Source of the DNA: Shinella curvata
GTDB lineage: Bacteria > Pseudomonadota > Alphaproteobacteria > Rhizobiales > Rhizobiaceae
Direction of reading: 5' to 3'
Assembly: GCF_022899935.1 (NCBI RefSeq)
Contig: NZ_JALJCJ010000004.1
Span: 434,001 to 498,000, forward strand
DNA: 64,000 bases
Shown here: positions 1 through 10,185 of the stretch, one piece after another
Layout of the letters: each line of letters opens with the position of its first letter
Position numbering within the stretch: the stretch's first letter is position 1
Translations under genes and position numbers: made by a program
The notes under the pieces: generated by a model
What the model saw: only the letters and a program-made list of their open reading frames with translations
The model's database searches: none
Told to the model about the DNA's origin: nothing

Positions 1-389
1 TGCTGGGCGCGGCGCGCGGCAAGCCGTCCTACCAGATCGGCAGCTGGATGCGCATGGGCCTGAAGCCCTCGACCGGCTCGGATGCGCCGGTCTGCTCGCC
101 CGATCCCTTCCCGAACCTGCACGCCATGATCACGCGCAAGACCGGCAAGGGCACTGTCATGGATGAGACGGAAAGGCTGACGCGCGAGGAGGCGCTGCAG
201 GCCTATACGGAATTCGGCGCCTGGTCGCAGAAAGCCGAAGACGTGAAGGGCAGATTGGTGCCCGGCCAGTGGGCCGACATCGCGGTCTTCGACAACGACC
301 TTCTGGAGGCTCCGACCGACACCATTCTCTCAGGCACACGCTGCCTGCTGACCCTGCTTGCAGGCCGCGTCGTGCATGATGCGCGGTAG
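1..389 (+). CDS. Amidohydrolase family protein (YtcJ-like), C-terminal part only
   Basis: The reading frame is open from the window edge (first full codon at base 3) to a TAG at 387-389, giving about 128 C-terminal residues. The end of the protein has the pattern typical of the amidohydrolase/TIM-barrel metal-dependent hydrolase superfamily, in which the chain returns to the small beta-sandwich: a PGQWADIAVFD segment followed by an LLAGRVV stretch just before the stop. The metal ligands and catalytic centre lie upstream of the window, so substrate and activity cannot be judged. It is followed after 59 bases by a dipeptide-type ABC importer on the same strand, so it may hydrolyse an amide or peptide-like compound brought in by that importer (inference). 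The family call is fairly secure; the subfamily is not. Confidence 0.75.
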   Translation, partial: LGAARGKPSYQIGSWMRMGLKPSTGSDAPVCSPDPFPNLHAMITRKTGKGTVMDETERLTREEALQAYTEFGAWSQKAEDVKGRLVPGQWADIAVFDNDLLEAPTDTILSGTRCLLTLLAGRVVHDAR

Positions 390-407
390 GGGCCTGTCAG
401 ACTGAAT

Positions 408-431
408 CATCGAAACGATGCCGAAAACGGC
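408..431 (+). repeat. Two tandem small inverted repeats before the binding-protein gene
   Basis: CATCG-aaa-CGATG (408-420) is followed directly by GCCG-aaaa-CGGC (420-431). Both are perfect short dyads in the 59-base gap between the amidohydrolase and the binding-protein gene. They could be RNA stem-loops or an operator. They lack a T-run, so a terminator is unlikely. Confidence 0.35.
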
Positions 432-448
432 ACGAGAGGGAGGACGAA

Positions 449-2041
449 ATGCTGAAAAAACTGACACTCGCCGCCATGCTGAGCCTAAGCGTCGCAACCG
501 GGGCGCTGGCCGCCGGCGAACGTTCCGGCGGAACGCTCGTCTTCACTGCGCCCTATGGCTCGAGCTTCGCCACGCTCGACGTGCAGGCGAGCCCCAATAC
601 GCAGGAAGAGTTCATCACGCAGGCTATTCACCGCGGCCTCTACAGCTGGAATTCCATCGAGAACAAGCCGGTGCTGGAGCTGGCCGATTCCGAAGATGTC
701 TCCGAGGACGGCCTGACGCACACCTATCACCTGCGCAAGAACGCCGTGTTCCACAACGGCAAGCCGCTGACGGCTGACGATATCATCTACAGCTACAAGC
801 GCATCGCCAATCCGAAGAACGCCTTCCCGGGCGCCAGCTTCATCGCCGTTATCAAGGGCGCGGAAGAGTTCATCGCCGGCAAGGCAGAGGAGATTTCCGG
901 CCTCAAGAAGATCGACGACAACACGCTGGAGATCACCTATACCGGCCCGATCAATCCCGGCTTCCCGCTGATGCAGAACACGACGGTAATCTATCCGTCG
1001 AATGTTGAAGACGAATCGACGTTTGCGAAGAACCCGGTCGGCCTCGGCGCCTTCGTCTTCAAGGAGCATGTGCCGGGCTCGCAGGTGGTGGTCGAGAAAT
1101 TCGACAAGTATTACGAGGAGGGCAAGCCCTATCTCGACCGCATCAACATCGTGCTGATGGCCGAAGACGCCGCCCGCGACGTCGCCTTCCGCAACAAGGA
1201 AATCGACGTCTCGATCCTTGGACCCACGCAATACCAGGCCTATCAGGGTGAAGAGGGCCTGAAGGACCACCTGCTCGAAGTCGCCGAGGTCTATACCCGC
1301 AATATCGGCTTCAACCCGGCCTTCGAGCCCTTCAAGGACAAGCGTGTCCGCCAGGCGATCAACCATGCGATCAACGCGCCGCTGATCATCGAACGCCTCG
1401 TCAAGAACAAGGCCTATCCGGCCTCCGGCTGGCTGCCGCTTTCCTCGCCGGCCTTCGACAAGGACAAGGCGGCCTATGCCTTCGATCCGGAAAAGGCCAA
1501 GGCGCTGCTGGCGGAAGCCGGTTATGCCGACGGCTTCGAATTCGAGGTGACGGCGAGCCCGAACGAGAGCTGGGGCGTGCCGATCGTCGAGGCGATCCTG
1601 CCGATGCTGAAGAAGGTCGGCATCACCGTGAAGCCGAAGCCGGTCGAAAGTTCGGCACTCGGCGATGCCGTGACGTCGAACAATTTCCAGGCCTTCATCT
1701 GGTCGAACCTGTCGGGTCCCGATCCGCTGAACGCACTGCGCTGCTACTATTCCAAGACGGCGCAGTCGGCCTGCAACTATACGAGCTATGCGAGCCCGGA
1801 TTTCGACAAGCTCTATGAGGCCGCCCAGCAGGAACGCGACCCGGCCAAGCAGAACGACCTGTTGCGCCAGGCCAACAACATCGTTCAGGACGATGCACCG
1901 GTCTGGTTCTTCAACTACAACAAGGCGGTCATGGCGCATCAGCCGTGGGTCCACGGCCTCGTGCCGAACGCCACCGAACTGGCGGTTCAGCCCTATGACG
2001 AGATCTGGATCGATGAGAACGCACCCGACGCGCGCAAGTAA
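449..2041 (+). CDS. ABC transporter substrate-binding protein, family 5 (dipeptide/oligopeptide type)
   Basis: 530 residues. Residues 1-21 form a Sec signal peptide (KK, hydrophobic core, ALA cleavage site), so the mature protein is periplasmic. The rest has the length and landmarks of the DppA/OppA-type SBP_bac_5 family, including the early segment that introduces the ligand cleft and a C-terminal WFFNYN region. A strong GAGGGAGGA ribosome site lies just before the ATG. It is the first gene of a complete importer: two permeases and two ATPases follow. Family 5 proteins bind peptides but also opines, nickel chelates and sugars, so the ligand is open. The amidohydrolase before and the C26 amidotransferase-like hydrolase after the transporter suggest an amide- or gamma-glutamyl-linked compound (inference). 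Confidence 0.92.
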   Translation: MLKKLTLAAMLSLSVATGALAAGERSGGTLVFTAPYGSSFATLDVQASPNTQEEFITQAIHRGLYSWNSIENKPVLELADSEDVSEDGLTHTYHLRKNAVFHNGKPLTADDIIYSYKRIANPKNAFPGASFIAVIKGAEEFIAGKAEEISGLKKIDDNTLEITYTGPINPGFPLMQNTTVIYPSNVEDESTFAKNPVGLGAFVFKEHVPGSQVVVEKFDKYYEEGKPYLDRINIVLMAEDAARDVAFRNKEIDVSILGPTQYQAYQGEEGLKDHLLEVAEVYTRNIGFNPAFEPFKDKRVRQAINHAINAPLIIERLVKNKAYPASGWLPLSSPAFDKDKAAYAFDPEKAKALLAEAGYADGFEFEVTASPNESWGVPIVEAILPMLKKVGITVKPKPVESSALGDAVTSNNFQAFIWSNLSGPDPLNALRCYYSKTAQSACNYTSYASPDFDKLYEAAQQERDPAKQNDLLRQANNIVQDDAPVWFFNYNKAVMAHQPWVHGLVPNATELAVQPYDEIWIDENAPDARK

Positions 2042-2054
2042 GCCTTGAGGGTTC

Positions 2055-2076
2055 GGGGGCGGTCTCGGCCGCTCCC
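2055..2076 (+). terminator. Stem-loop after binding-protein gene (attenuator/mRNA stabiliser)
   Basis: GGGGGCGG (2055-2062) pairs with CCGCTCCC (2069-2076) over 8 base pairs including one G-T pair. There is no T-run. It sits between the binding-protein gene and the first permease, a place where such hairpins commonly raise the binding protein level over the permeases. Confidence 0.5.
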
Positions 2077-2121
2077 GCATCTGTTATCACGCCCGCAAGG
2101 GCGGCAAAAACGGAACCGTCA

Positions 2122-3057
2122 ATGCTTCGTTTCACCCTGCGCCGCATCCTGCAGGTCATCCCGACGGTCGTCGTGGTGGCGCTCCTGATCTTCGTCATCT
2201 TCTCGGTCGTGCCCGGCACCTTCGCGGCCAGCCTGTTCGCCGATGGAAAACGCGCCGCCGACCCGCAGATGATTGCCCGCCTCAATGAGGAATTCGGGCT
2301 CAACAAGCCGCTGATGGAGCGCTTCGTGACCTATGTCACGGATCTCGCGCAGTTCGATCTCGGCACCAGTTTCCGCACCCGCCAGCCGGTCATCGACCTG
2401 ATCAACGACCGTATGGGCGCCTCGCTGCAACTGGCCATTGCCGCCATGGTTTTCGCGCTGGTCGTCGGTGTGCCGCTCGGCTTTCTGGCGGCGCTCAGGC
2501 CCGGCTCCGTGCTCGACACCGTGACGATGATCGGCGCGGTCTCCGGCCTCTCCATGCCGCAGTTCTGGCTGGGCCTTTTGATGATGTATCTCTTCGCCCT
2601 GCAACTGAACTGGCTACCCAGTTTCGGCTATGGCGACGGGTCTTTCCGCAATCTCATCTTACCCGCCGTGACGCTCGGCGTAACGCCGCTGGCGCTTCTC
2701 GCGCGCACCACGCGGGCAGGCGTGCTCGATGTGCTGAATGCCGATTTCATCCGCACCGCCCATTCCAAGGGCATGAGCGAGATGAAGGTCGTGCGCTGGC
2801 ATGTGGCGCGCAATGCGCTGGTGCTGATCGTCACCACGGTCGGCCTGCAGTTCGGCTCGCTGATCGGCCAGGCCGTCGTCATCGAAAAGCTCTTCGCCTG
2901 GCCTGGCATCGGCTCGCTGCTCGTCGACAGCGTGGCGATCCGCGACATTCCCGTTGTGCAGGGCACGATCCTCGTCATCGTGCTGTGGTTCCTCCTCATC
3001 AATACCGCCGTCGATCTGATCTATGCCGCGATCGATCCGCGCATAAAGCAGGAGTGA
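2122..3057 (+). CDS. ABC transporter permease, DppB/OppB type
   Basis: 311 residues, the usual DppB length. An N-terminal membrane segment (about 9-30) is followed by a periplasmic stretch and five further hydrophobic segments. The cytoplasmic coupling loop carries the family EAA-like motif, visible as FIRTAHSKGMSE at about residues 210-221, which contacts the ATPase. It belongs to the five-gene importer 449-5749; the next permease starts 3 bases after its stop. Assignment as the B-type permease follows from the long N-terminal periplasmic domain and gene order. Confidence 0.93.
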   Translation: MLRFTLRRILQVIPTVVVVALLIFVIFSVVPGTFAASLFADGKRAADPQMIARLNEEFGLNKPLMERFVTYVTDLAQFDLGTSFRTRQPVIDLINDRMGASLQLAIAAMVFALVVGVPLGFLAALRPGSVLDTVTMIGAVSGLSMPQFWLGLLMMYLFALQLNWLPSFGYGDGSFRNLILPAVTLGVTPLALLARTTRAGVLDVLNADFIRTAHSKGMSEMKVVRWHVARNALVLIVTTVGLQFGSLIGQAVVIEKLFAWPGIGSLLVDSVAIRDIPVVQGTILVIVLWFLLINTAVDLIYAAIDPRIKQE

Positions 3058-3060
3058 CAA

Positions 3061-3878
3061 ATGCGCTTCGGTTTCAATTTCTGGCTCGGCGCCGGGCTGA
3101 CGGTGCTGGTCATCCTCGCCGGCATCCTCGCGCCTTGGATCGCGCCCTTCGACCCGGTGCTCGACGCAGACCTGATGAGTTCCGAACTGCCGCCCGACGC
3201 CACCTTCTGGTTTGGCACGGATGCGCAGGGGCGCGACGTCTATACGCGCATCCTCTATGGGGCGCAGATATCGCTGACCGTCGGCATCGTTTCGCAGGTC
3301 ATCAACTCGATGATCGGCATCACGCTCGGCATGACCGCCGGTTATTGGGGCGGCTGGTGGGACGATCTCGTCAACGGCCTGACGAATGTCATGCTCGCCA
3401 TTCCCTCGCTGATCTTCGCGCTCGCCGTCATGGCGGTGCTTGGCCCCGGATTGCCGTCGCTTTTGATCGCGCTCGGCCTCACCAATTGGAGCTGGACCTG
3501 CCGCATCGCCCGTTCCTCGACGCTCTCGCTGAAATCGCAGGGCTACGTGCAGGCGGCGCAGACGCTCGGCTATGGCGACCTGCGGATCATGTTCACGCAG
3601 ATCCTGCCCAACATGATGGGGCCGATCCTCGTCATGGCGACGCTCGGCATGGGCTCGGCGGTTTTGTCGGAAGCGGCACTTTCCTTCCTCGGCCTCGGTA
3701 TCCAGCCACCGTTCCCGAGCTGGGGCTCGATGCTGACGGATGCGCGCCAGCTCATCCAGTTGGCGCCCTGGGTGGCGATCTTCCCCGGTCTCGCCATCTT
3801 CCTCTCGGTGCTCGGTTTCAACCTTCTCGGCGACGGGCTGCGCGACAGCCTCGACCCGCATATGAGGACGCGCAAGCC

Positions 3879-3882
<4 letters not shown>
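3061..3882 (+). CDS. ABC transporter permease, DppC/OppC type
   Basis: 273 residues, slightly short for DppC. It has one N-terminal membrane helix, a short periplasmic stretch with the FGTDAQGRDVYTRILYGA segment typical of DppC/OppC, and five more helices. The coupling loop shows GYVQAAQTLGYGD. It starts 3 bases after the DppB-type gene and its stop overlaps the start of the first ATPase by 4 bases (ATGA), so translation is coupled. It forms the heterodimeric channel with the preceding permease. Confidence 0.93.
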
Positions 3883-4786
<904 letters not shown>

Positions 4787-4790
<4 letters not shown>

Positions 4791-5749
4791 CCGCCCCTCT
4801 GTTGCAGGTGGACGATCTCCACGTACGTTTCCCGATTTCCGGCGGGGGCCTGCTCGGCACGGGCAAGCGCGTGCTGCATGCCGTCAACGGCATCAGTTTC
4901 GAGCTTGCCAAGGGCGAATGCCTGTCGATCGTCGGTGAATCCGGCTGCGGCAAGTCGACGACGGCGCTGTCCATCCTCGGCCTTCAGACACCGAGCGAGG
5001 GCATGATCCGCTATCGCGGCCAGCCGCTGACCGGTCCCGGTGCGCCGGGCCGCATGGAGCGCGCCAAGGCGGTGCAGATGGTGTTCCAGGATCCCTATGC
5101 CTCGCTCAATCCGCGCCAGTCGGTACGCACCTCGCTGGCCGCGCCGCTGCGCCTGCACGGCGTCACCGCAGCCTCGGAAATCGAGGGCCGCATCGAGGCT
5201 ATGCTGAAGAATGTCGGCCTGACACCGGAGCAGGCGGCGCGCTATCCGCATGAATTTTCCGGCGGCCAGCGCCAGCGTATCGGCATTGCGCGTGCGCTGA
5301 TCCTCGAGCCGGAAATCGTGCTGCTGGATGAACCCGTCTCTGCGCTCGACGTTTCGATCCGCGCGCAGATCATCAACCTGCTGCTCGATCTTCAGGAGAA
5401 GCTTGGCCTCTCCTATCTGATGATCAGCCACGATCTCAGCGTTGTCGAGCATATGAGTGATCGCGTGCTGGTGATGTATTTCGGCGAGGTGGTGGAGGAG
5501 GGTGGCTGGCGTAACATCTTCGAAGCGCCTGCTCATCCCTATACACGCCGGCTGATCGCCGCCATTCCGGATCCGGCCGCAGCACTCGATCCGACGGGAA
5601 AGCAGGATCGGTTTGCCGACCTGCCGCAGTTTACCGGCCGCCGCTTCGTTTCCGACGGCAGCACGTCGCCGGACGTCTTTACAGCGCCGGCGCTCTCCGA
5701 ACTGGTCGAGATCGGTGAAAACCACAGAGTCCGGCTGGCTTCAGCCTGA
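4787..5749 (+). CDS. ABC transporter ATP-binding protein, DppF/OppF type
   Basis: 320 residues. It has Walker A GESGCGKST, signature FSGGQRQRI, Walker B IVLLDEPVSALD and the switch histidine in MISHDLSVVEH. An insertion around residues 10-25 before Walker A is typical of DppF. It pairs with the preceding ATPase to power the importer and is the last gene of the transporter proper. The C-terminal tail after about residue 275 is longer than the minimal domain, as usual for this group. Confidence 0.93.
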
Positions 5750-5826
5750 TCCGATGGATGAGCCCGGCGGCGTTTGAAGCTCGGCTCGATCCTATTGAAG
5801 TTGATTGCGCAAACAGGTGGAACGCA

Positions 5827-6522
5827 ATGGATCGCAAGCCGAAGATCGCCGTGATCATGGACGAGAATACCAGCTCGGGTGGTGACCGCTATGATATATC
5901 CAAGAGCTACTTTTCCGCTCTCGACCGGGCCGGCGCGTTCGCTTTCGGCATTCCTTACGCACCAGACCTGGTCGAATATGTCATCGAGGCTTTCGACGGT
6001 TTCCTGAGTGTCGGCGGCCGGATCAACTTTCCGGGCGAATGGTATGTCGAAGGCGACCGGTCGCAGTATCCGCCGTCCGATCGTCTTGCGGTCGAAATGG
6101 CGCTGATGCAAGGCTTCCTTGCGCATGACAAACCGGTGCTGGGCATCTGCAACGGTATGCAAATGCTCGGATGTTTGCACGGTTGCCGCATGGTCTCCGA
6201 TATTCGCGCTTCCCTTGCGGGCGCGCTGGAGCACGACAACGCAGATATGCGTCATGACGTCCATGTCTCCCGGGGCACGAGGATGTCGGCTATCCTCAAT
6301 GCCGAGACCTTCAGTGTGAACACCTTCCACCGCGAGGCTATCGTGGAGGTTTCCGACGCTGTGACCGTGACCGCGCGGGGAACCGACGGCGTCATCGAGG
6401 CGATAGAGGTGCCAGCCTATGCTTTCGCCATGGGTCTGCAATGGCATGCCGAGCGGCTCGATGCGGAAAGCCATCCCGGCGCCCGGATATTCGACGCGTT
6501 CGTGAGCGCGGCAAGCCGATAG
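5827..6522 (+). CDS. Gamma-glutamyl-gamma-aminobutyrate hydrolase-like protein (peptidase C26, class-I glutamine amidotransferase fold)
   Basis: 231 residues. The nucleophile elbow GICNGMQ places the catalytic cysteine at residue 108, and the His-Glu pair is visible as QWHAE near the C terminus. This is the triad of the PuuD-like C26 family, which hydrolyses gamma-glutamyl amides. The start at 5827 is preferred over an in-frame ATG at 5758 because an AGGTGG ribosome site sits 7 bases before it, and because the extra 23 residues do not resemble the family. It follows the ATPase gene after 77 bases and is probably co-transcribed, suggesting that the imported compound or a metabolite contains a gamma-glutamyl bond (inference). 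Confidence 0.85.
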   Translation: MDRKPKIAVIMDENTSSGGDRYDISKSYFSALDRAGAFAFGIPYAPDLVEYVIEAFDGFLSVGGRINFPGEWYVEGDRSQYPPSDRLAVEMALMQGFLAHDKPVLGICNGMQMLGCLHGCRMVSDIRASLAGALEHDNADMRHDVHVSRGTRMSAILNAETFSVNTFHREAIVEVSDAVTVTARGTDGVIEAIEVPAYAFAMGLQWHAERLDAESHPGARIFDAFVSAASR

Positions 6523-6534
6523 GATTTCAGCCAA

Positions 6535-6557
6535 CCGGGAGAGCCAGGCTCTCCCGG
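6535..6557. terminator. Perfect 11-bp hairpin between convergent genes
   Basis: CCGGGAGAGCC (6535-6545) and GGCTCTCCCGG (6547-6557) are exact complements around a single A. The element lies between the stops of two convergent genes (6522 and 6569) and is a likely bidirectional terminator, although no T-run follows on either strand. Confidence 0.6.
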
Positions 6558-6568
6558 GTCTGCCGGCC

Positions 6569-9500
6569 CTAGCCGAGCGTCTTTTCGACGTCGGCGAAGG
6601 TTTCTTCGAGCACGGCGATCAGATGATCGGCGTCGCGCCTAGAGAAAATCATCGGCGGGCGCATCTTCAGCACGTTGTCATGCGGGCCTTCGGTGCCCAT
6701 CAGCACGCCGCGGCGGCGCGCGCCGTTGGAGACGGCGCGGGCGAATTCGGTCGCGGGCGCCCTGGTCTTGTGGTCCGTGACGAGTTCGATGCCGAGGAAG
6801 AGGCCAAGGCCGCGCACATCGCCGATGGCCTGGTAACGCTTCTGCATGTCGCGGAAAGCGTCCATCAGGTAGTTGCCAACGGTGAGCGCATTGCCGCGCA
6901 GGTCCTGGCCCTCGATGACGTCGAGCACGGCGAGGCCGACGGCGCAGGAGACCGGGTTGCCGCCGAACGTGTTGAAATATTCCATGCCGTTGTTGAAACT
7001 GTCGGTCACGTCGCGGGTCGTGACGACGGCGGCGAGCGGATGGCCGTCGCCGATCGGCTTGCCCATGGTGACGATGTCGGGCACGACGCCCTGCGTCTCG
7101 AAGGCCCACCAATGGCTGCCGACGCGGCCGAAGCCGACCTGCACCTCATCGGCGATGCAGACGCCGCCCGCCTCGCGCACGAGCCGGTAGACTTCCTTGA
7201 GATAACCCTCCGGCAGGAAGACCTGGCCGGCGACGCTCGGGATGGATTCGGCGATGAAGAAGCCCGGACCTTCGCCCTTGGCCTTCATGACGGCGATCTG
7301 TTCGGCGACGCTTTCGGCAAAGCGCTTGCCGTGTTCTTCGATCGGCCAGTCCGCCGGTGCATGATAGCTGTCCGGCACGGCGGCGATATGGATATGCGGC
7401 TTCGGCCCCTTGCCGCCCTTGCGGCGGAACTTGTAGGGGCTGATGTCGATCAGTTCCTGCGTCGTTCCGTGATAGGACCAGTCGAGCGTGATGGCGTTTT
7501 CGCGTCCGGTATGGGCGCGCATCATGCGCAGCGCCAGGCTGTTGGCCTCCGAGCCGCTGTTGACGAAGCCGGCGACCGTCAGCTCCTTCGGCAGCGTCGC
7601 CGTCAGGCGCTCGGCATAGGCGACGATATTGTCGTGCAGGTAGCGCGTGTTGGTGTTGAGCGTCGCGGCCTGCCTGGCCATCGCTTCCACCACGGCCGGA
7701 TGGGCATGGCCGATGTGGCAGACATTGTTGAAGCAGTCGAGATAGGCCCGGCCGCTGTCGTCGATCAGCCAGACGCCTTCGCCGCGCACGAACTTTATCG
7801 GCTTGTCGTAGGAGATGGAGAGGTTCGGCAGCAGCAGCTCGCGCCGTTTCTGGACGATCTCCTCATGCGAGCGGCCCTGGCGCTCGAAGAATTCCCTGGC
7901 GACACCGGCGAAGGTGCGGGCATTGGGGAAGAGTTCCGCCCAGACATCGAGATAGCGCGGCTCGCCGACGCCGAGGATTTCGGTGGCCGACAGTGTCGTG
8001 TCGGTGGAGATCTGCAGGTGGAGATGCGGCGCCCAGCCGCCGTTTTCCTTCGGCGCACCCATTTCGCCGACCAGCGCGCCGGCTTCCAGCCTGTCGCCGG
8101 CCTTCAGGCGGTTGACGGCCTCATGGGCGAGATGGCCCCAGAGCGAGATGAAGGGCGGGCAGCCCTCCGGGTCGTGGCGCAGCGCGATCAGGCAGCCATA
8201 GCCGAGCGGGTCCTTTTCGACCTCGACGCTGACGACGGTGGCGGCAAGCGGCGCGAAGACCTTGGTGCCGGCGGCCATGAAGAGATCGAAGCCGAGATGG
8301 TGCGTGCGGCGCGCGCCCTCGATAAAGCGCGAGACGAACATCTCGCCCGCATAGACCGTGCGCTCTTCAGCGAAGGGACCGATACCGAGCTCAACGCCGG
8401 TCTCGCGGCAATAGGCGTCCCAGATCGCTTGCGCTTCATCCGGCTGTTCGGCGGCGGACTTGACGGTCATCGGGTGGGTTGGATCGCCATAGGGCACGAG
8501 CGCGGCGGGATAGGTCGCGGCCGGCTTTTCCAGCAGTGGCGCGAGCGACTTGCGGTTCTTCTCGATCCACTCGGCCACCACGCGGGCGCCGGGCACGGCC
8601 TCGAAGCCGCAGGCCTTACGCAGGATGGCGGTGGCGAAACGCGGGTTCATGCGGTCGAGCTTGCGCAGCAGCGTCCAGGCCGGGCGTTCGCTGATCGCGA
8701 GGTATGGATTGTCTTCGGTGTGGATGCGGCGCGAGGCCGACATAGTGACGGAGGTGACGAGGCGGGCTGCAATCAGGTCGAAGAGCAGGTCGACTTCTTC
8801 TTCCATAAGCGGATATTGCGCATGGAAACCGCGCGCGATGGCGGCGGCGGCGCCGATCGGGTCGGCATGGTCGAGGCCTGCATAGGCGGCGGCGATCGCC
8901 ATCTCCGCGATGACGGGTGTGTGCAGCGCATCGCCGAAATCGATCAGGCCGGAAATCCGGTCATGGTTCGCGGCATCGACCAGCACGTTCCAGTCGTTGG
9001 CGTCATTGTGGATGACGGCGGCGCGCAACGTTGCGAGGCGCGGCGCGATGGTGGCGAAGCGCTTGAGGAAACGTTCGACGAGGGCGCGGTCTTCGGCATC
9101 CGCGATATGCGAAAGGCGGCTCGCCGAGCGGCCGGCAGTGCGGATGTCCCAGTCGAGATCACGCAGCGCGCCGGGATGCATGAAACCTTTCAGGGCGGCA
9201 TCGAAGCGGCCGAGCATGTGCCCGAGGGATTCGAGCGCGGCTTCACTGCGCCCCGTTTCGGCGAGCGGTTCGCCCTCGACCCAGCTGACAAGGCGGACGC
9301 GGTGTGCCGTGCCGTGGGGGCTCGTGGTGGTGGCCAGGCTCTCACCTGACAACGTCGGGCGGATATGCGGTACCGGCAGATCGCCGGCATGCACGCCGAG
9401 ATGGGCGAGCAGCGCCGTCTGGAAATCGCTCTCGACGGCCGGCTCGGCGGCGTTGACGATCTTCAGGATGAAGGTCCCCTCCGAGGTTTCCACCTTGAAA

Positions 9501-9619
9501 TTCTGGTCGCGCTCGCTGGCAAGCGGCGAGAGCCTGCCGGCAAGCCCATAATGCTCCTTGAGCAGGGCGGCAGCGGCGTCGAGGGAAAAATCCGGGGTCG
9601 TCTTCAGCATATCGTTCAT
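6569..9619 (-). CDS. Three-domain protein: APH-type kinase, M23 peptidase fold, class-III aminotransferase/phospholyase
   Basis: 1016 residues. Residues 1-345 are an aminoglycoside/choline-kinase-like fold: lysine ILK at 53, catalytic loop HNDANDWN (204-211), metal-binding DFGD (227-230). Residues about 410-575 are an M23/LytM fold with intact zinc-type ligands: HLGFD (H441, D445), WGHL (H496) and HLH (532-534). Residues 590-1016 are a class-III PLP enzyme with DEVQVGFGR (from 824) and the Schiff-base lysine in MGKPIGDGH (K854). Kinase plus this aminotransferase branch matches human hydroxylysine kinase and the ethanolamine-phosphate/phosphohydroxylysine phospholyases, so phosphorylation then elimination of an amino alcohol is plausible (inference). 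The start at 9619 is chosen because AGAGGA precedes it; 17 further codons upstream lack a ribosome site. A two-gene version lies at 46779-49162. Confidence 0.9.
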   Translation of the reverse strand: MNDMLKTTPDFSLDAAAALLKEHYGLAGRLSPLASERDQNFKVETSEGTFILKIVNAAEPAVESDFQTALLAHLGVHAGDLPVPHIRPTLSGESLATTTSPHGTAHRVRLVSWVEGEPLAETGRSEAALESLGHMLGRFDAALKGFMHPGALRDLDWDIRTAGRSASRLSHIADAEDRALVERFLKRFATIAPRLATLRAAVIHNDANDWNVLVDAANHDRISGLIDFGDALHTPVIAEMAIAAAYAGLDHADPIGAAAAIARGFHAQYPLMEEEVDLLFDLIAARLVTSVTMSASRRIHTEDNPYLAISERPAWTLLRKLDRMNPRFATAILRKACGFEAVPGARVVAEWIEKNRKSLAPLLEKPAATYPAALVPYGDPTHPMTVKSAAEQPDEAQAIWDAYCRETGVELGIGPFAEERTVYAGEMFVSRFIEGARRTHHLGFDLFMAAGTKVFAPLAATVVSVEVEKDPLGYGCLIALRHDPEGCPPFISLWGHLAHEAVNRLKAGDRLEAGALVGEMGAPKENGGWAPHLHLQISTDTTLSATEILGVGEPRYLDVWAELFPNARTFAGVAREFFERQGRSHEEIVQKRRELLLPNLSISYDKPIKFVRGEGVWLIDDSGRAYLDCFNNVCHIGHAHPAVVEAMARQAATLNTNTRYLHDNIVAYAERLTATLPKELTVAGFVNSGSEANSLALRMMRAHTGRENAITLDWSYHGTTQELIDISPYKFRRKGGKGPKPHIHIAAVPDSYHAPADWPIEEHGKRFAESVAEQIAVMKAKGEGPGFFIAESIPSVAGQVFLPEGYLKEVYRLVREAGGVCIADEVQVGFGRVGSHWWAFETQGVVPDIVTMGKPIGDGHPLAAVVTTRDVTDSFNNGMEYFNTFGGNPVSCAVGLAVLDVIEGQDLRGNALTVGNYLMDAFRDMQKRYQAIGDVRGLGLFLGIELVTDHKTRAPATEFARAVSNGARRRGVLMGTEGPHDNVLKMRPPMIFSRRDADHLIAVLEETFADVEKTLG

Positions 9620-9670
9620 GGCAATCCTCTTTTCGGGTTGAAGATTTGCATGGACGACGCTTTGGCGCAT

Positions 9671-9697
9671 CCGGCATTATGCCGGTTGTGCCGGCAC
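9671..9697. promoter_or_regulatory. Tandem palindromes in the divergent promoter region (probable Lrp-family operator)
   Basis: CCGGCA-tta-TGCCGG (9671-9685) and GTGCC-GGCAC (9688-9697) are two perfect dyads sharing the core TGCCGG/CCGGCA. They lie in the 126-base gap between the three-domain gene (leftward) and the Lrp-type regulator (rightward), where an Lrp protein would be expected to bind. Confidence 0.5.
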
Positions 9698-9745
9698 TCT
9701 GTCTGTAATAACCGTCATCTTGTCGGCGTAGCGGAGAGAGGCATC

Positions 9746-10180
9746 ATGCAGGGCACGGATAATATCGACCGGGCGATCCTCAGCATCCTCACGAAGGAAG
9801 CGCGCATCCCCATGAAGTCGCTTGCCGGGCGCATCGGGCTGTCGCGCAGCGCGACGACCGAGCGCGTCACGCGACTGGAAAAGGCGGGCATTATCCGGGG
9901 CTACCGCGCCGATATCGGCCAGCTCGACGACGGCCAGATTCAGGCCTTCCTGCTGGTGACGTTGAAACGCACGCCCTCGATCGGTGTGCTAGACCGGCTC
10001 GCCGGTTTTCCCGCCGTGCGGCGGGTGTCGTCGGTCAGTGGGCAGCTCGACCTCGTGGTGGAGGTCGAGGTCGGCTCGATCAATGCGCTCAACGAATTGC
10101 GCGACGAGGTCGCGACGCTCGACAATGTGGAGGATCTGACGACCTCCATCGTGCTGCGCCGCGACATCGAACGGGTATAG
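9746..10180 (+). CDS. Lrp/AsnC family transcriptional regulator
   Basis: 144 residues, standard for the family. An N-terminal winged helix-turn-helix (about residues 8-55, with the recognition region LAGRIGLSRSATTERV) is followed by the alpha-beta ligand-binding RAM/AsnC domain. The ATG at 9746 is preceded by GGAGAGAG; the longer open frame upstream overlaps the divergent gene and is rejected. Being divergent from the kinase/M23/aminotransferase gene, it most likely controls that gene in response to its amino-acid-like substrate (inference from gene arrangement). Confidence 0.9.
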   Translation: MQGTDNIDRAILSILTKEARIPMKSLAGRIGLSRSATTERVTRLEKAGIIRGYRADIGQLDDGQIQAFLLVTLKRTPSIGVLDRLAGFPAVRRVSSVSGQLDLVVEVEVGSINALNELRDEVATLDNVEDLTTSIVLRRDIERV

Positions 10181-10185
10181 GCGGT

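Noticed and set aside
485-2080. 531-codon minus-strand frame opposite the family 5 binding protein
   Set aside because: Antisense shadow of high third-position GC; the plus-strand protein has signal peptide, ribosome site and family landmarks.
2985-3878. N-terminal extension of the DppD-type ATPase through the whole upstream permease
   Set aside because: The extension is the other-frame reading of the permease gene. The ATPase family begins at the ATG at 3879, which overlaps the permease stop.
6623-9349. Very long open frame (about 900 codons) on the plus strand opposite the three-domain gene
   Set aside because: It is the mirror of a GC-rich coding strand: low-complexity Ala/Gly/Arg/Asp composition, no family motif and no ribosome site. 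The minus-strand gene explains the region fully.
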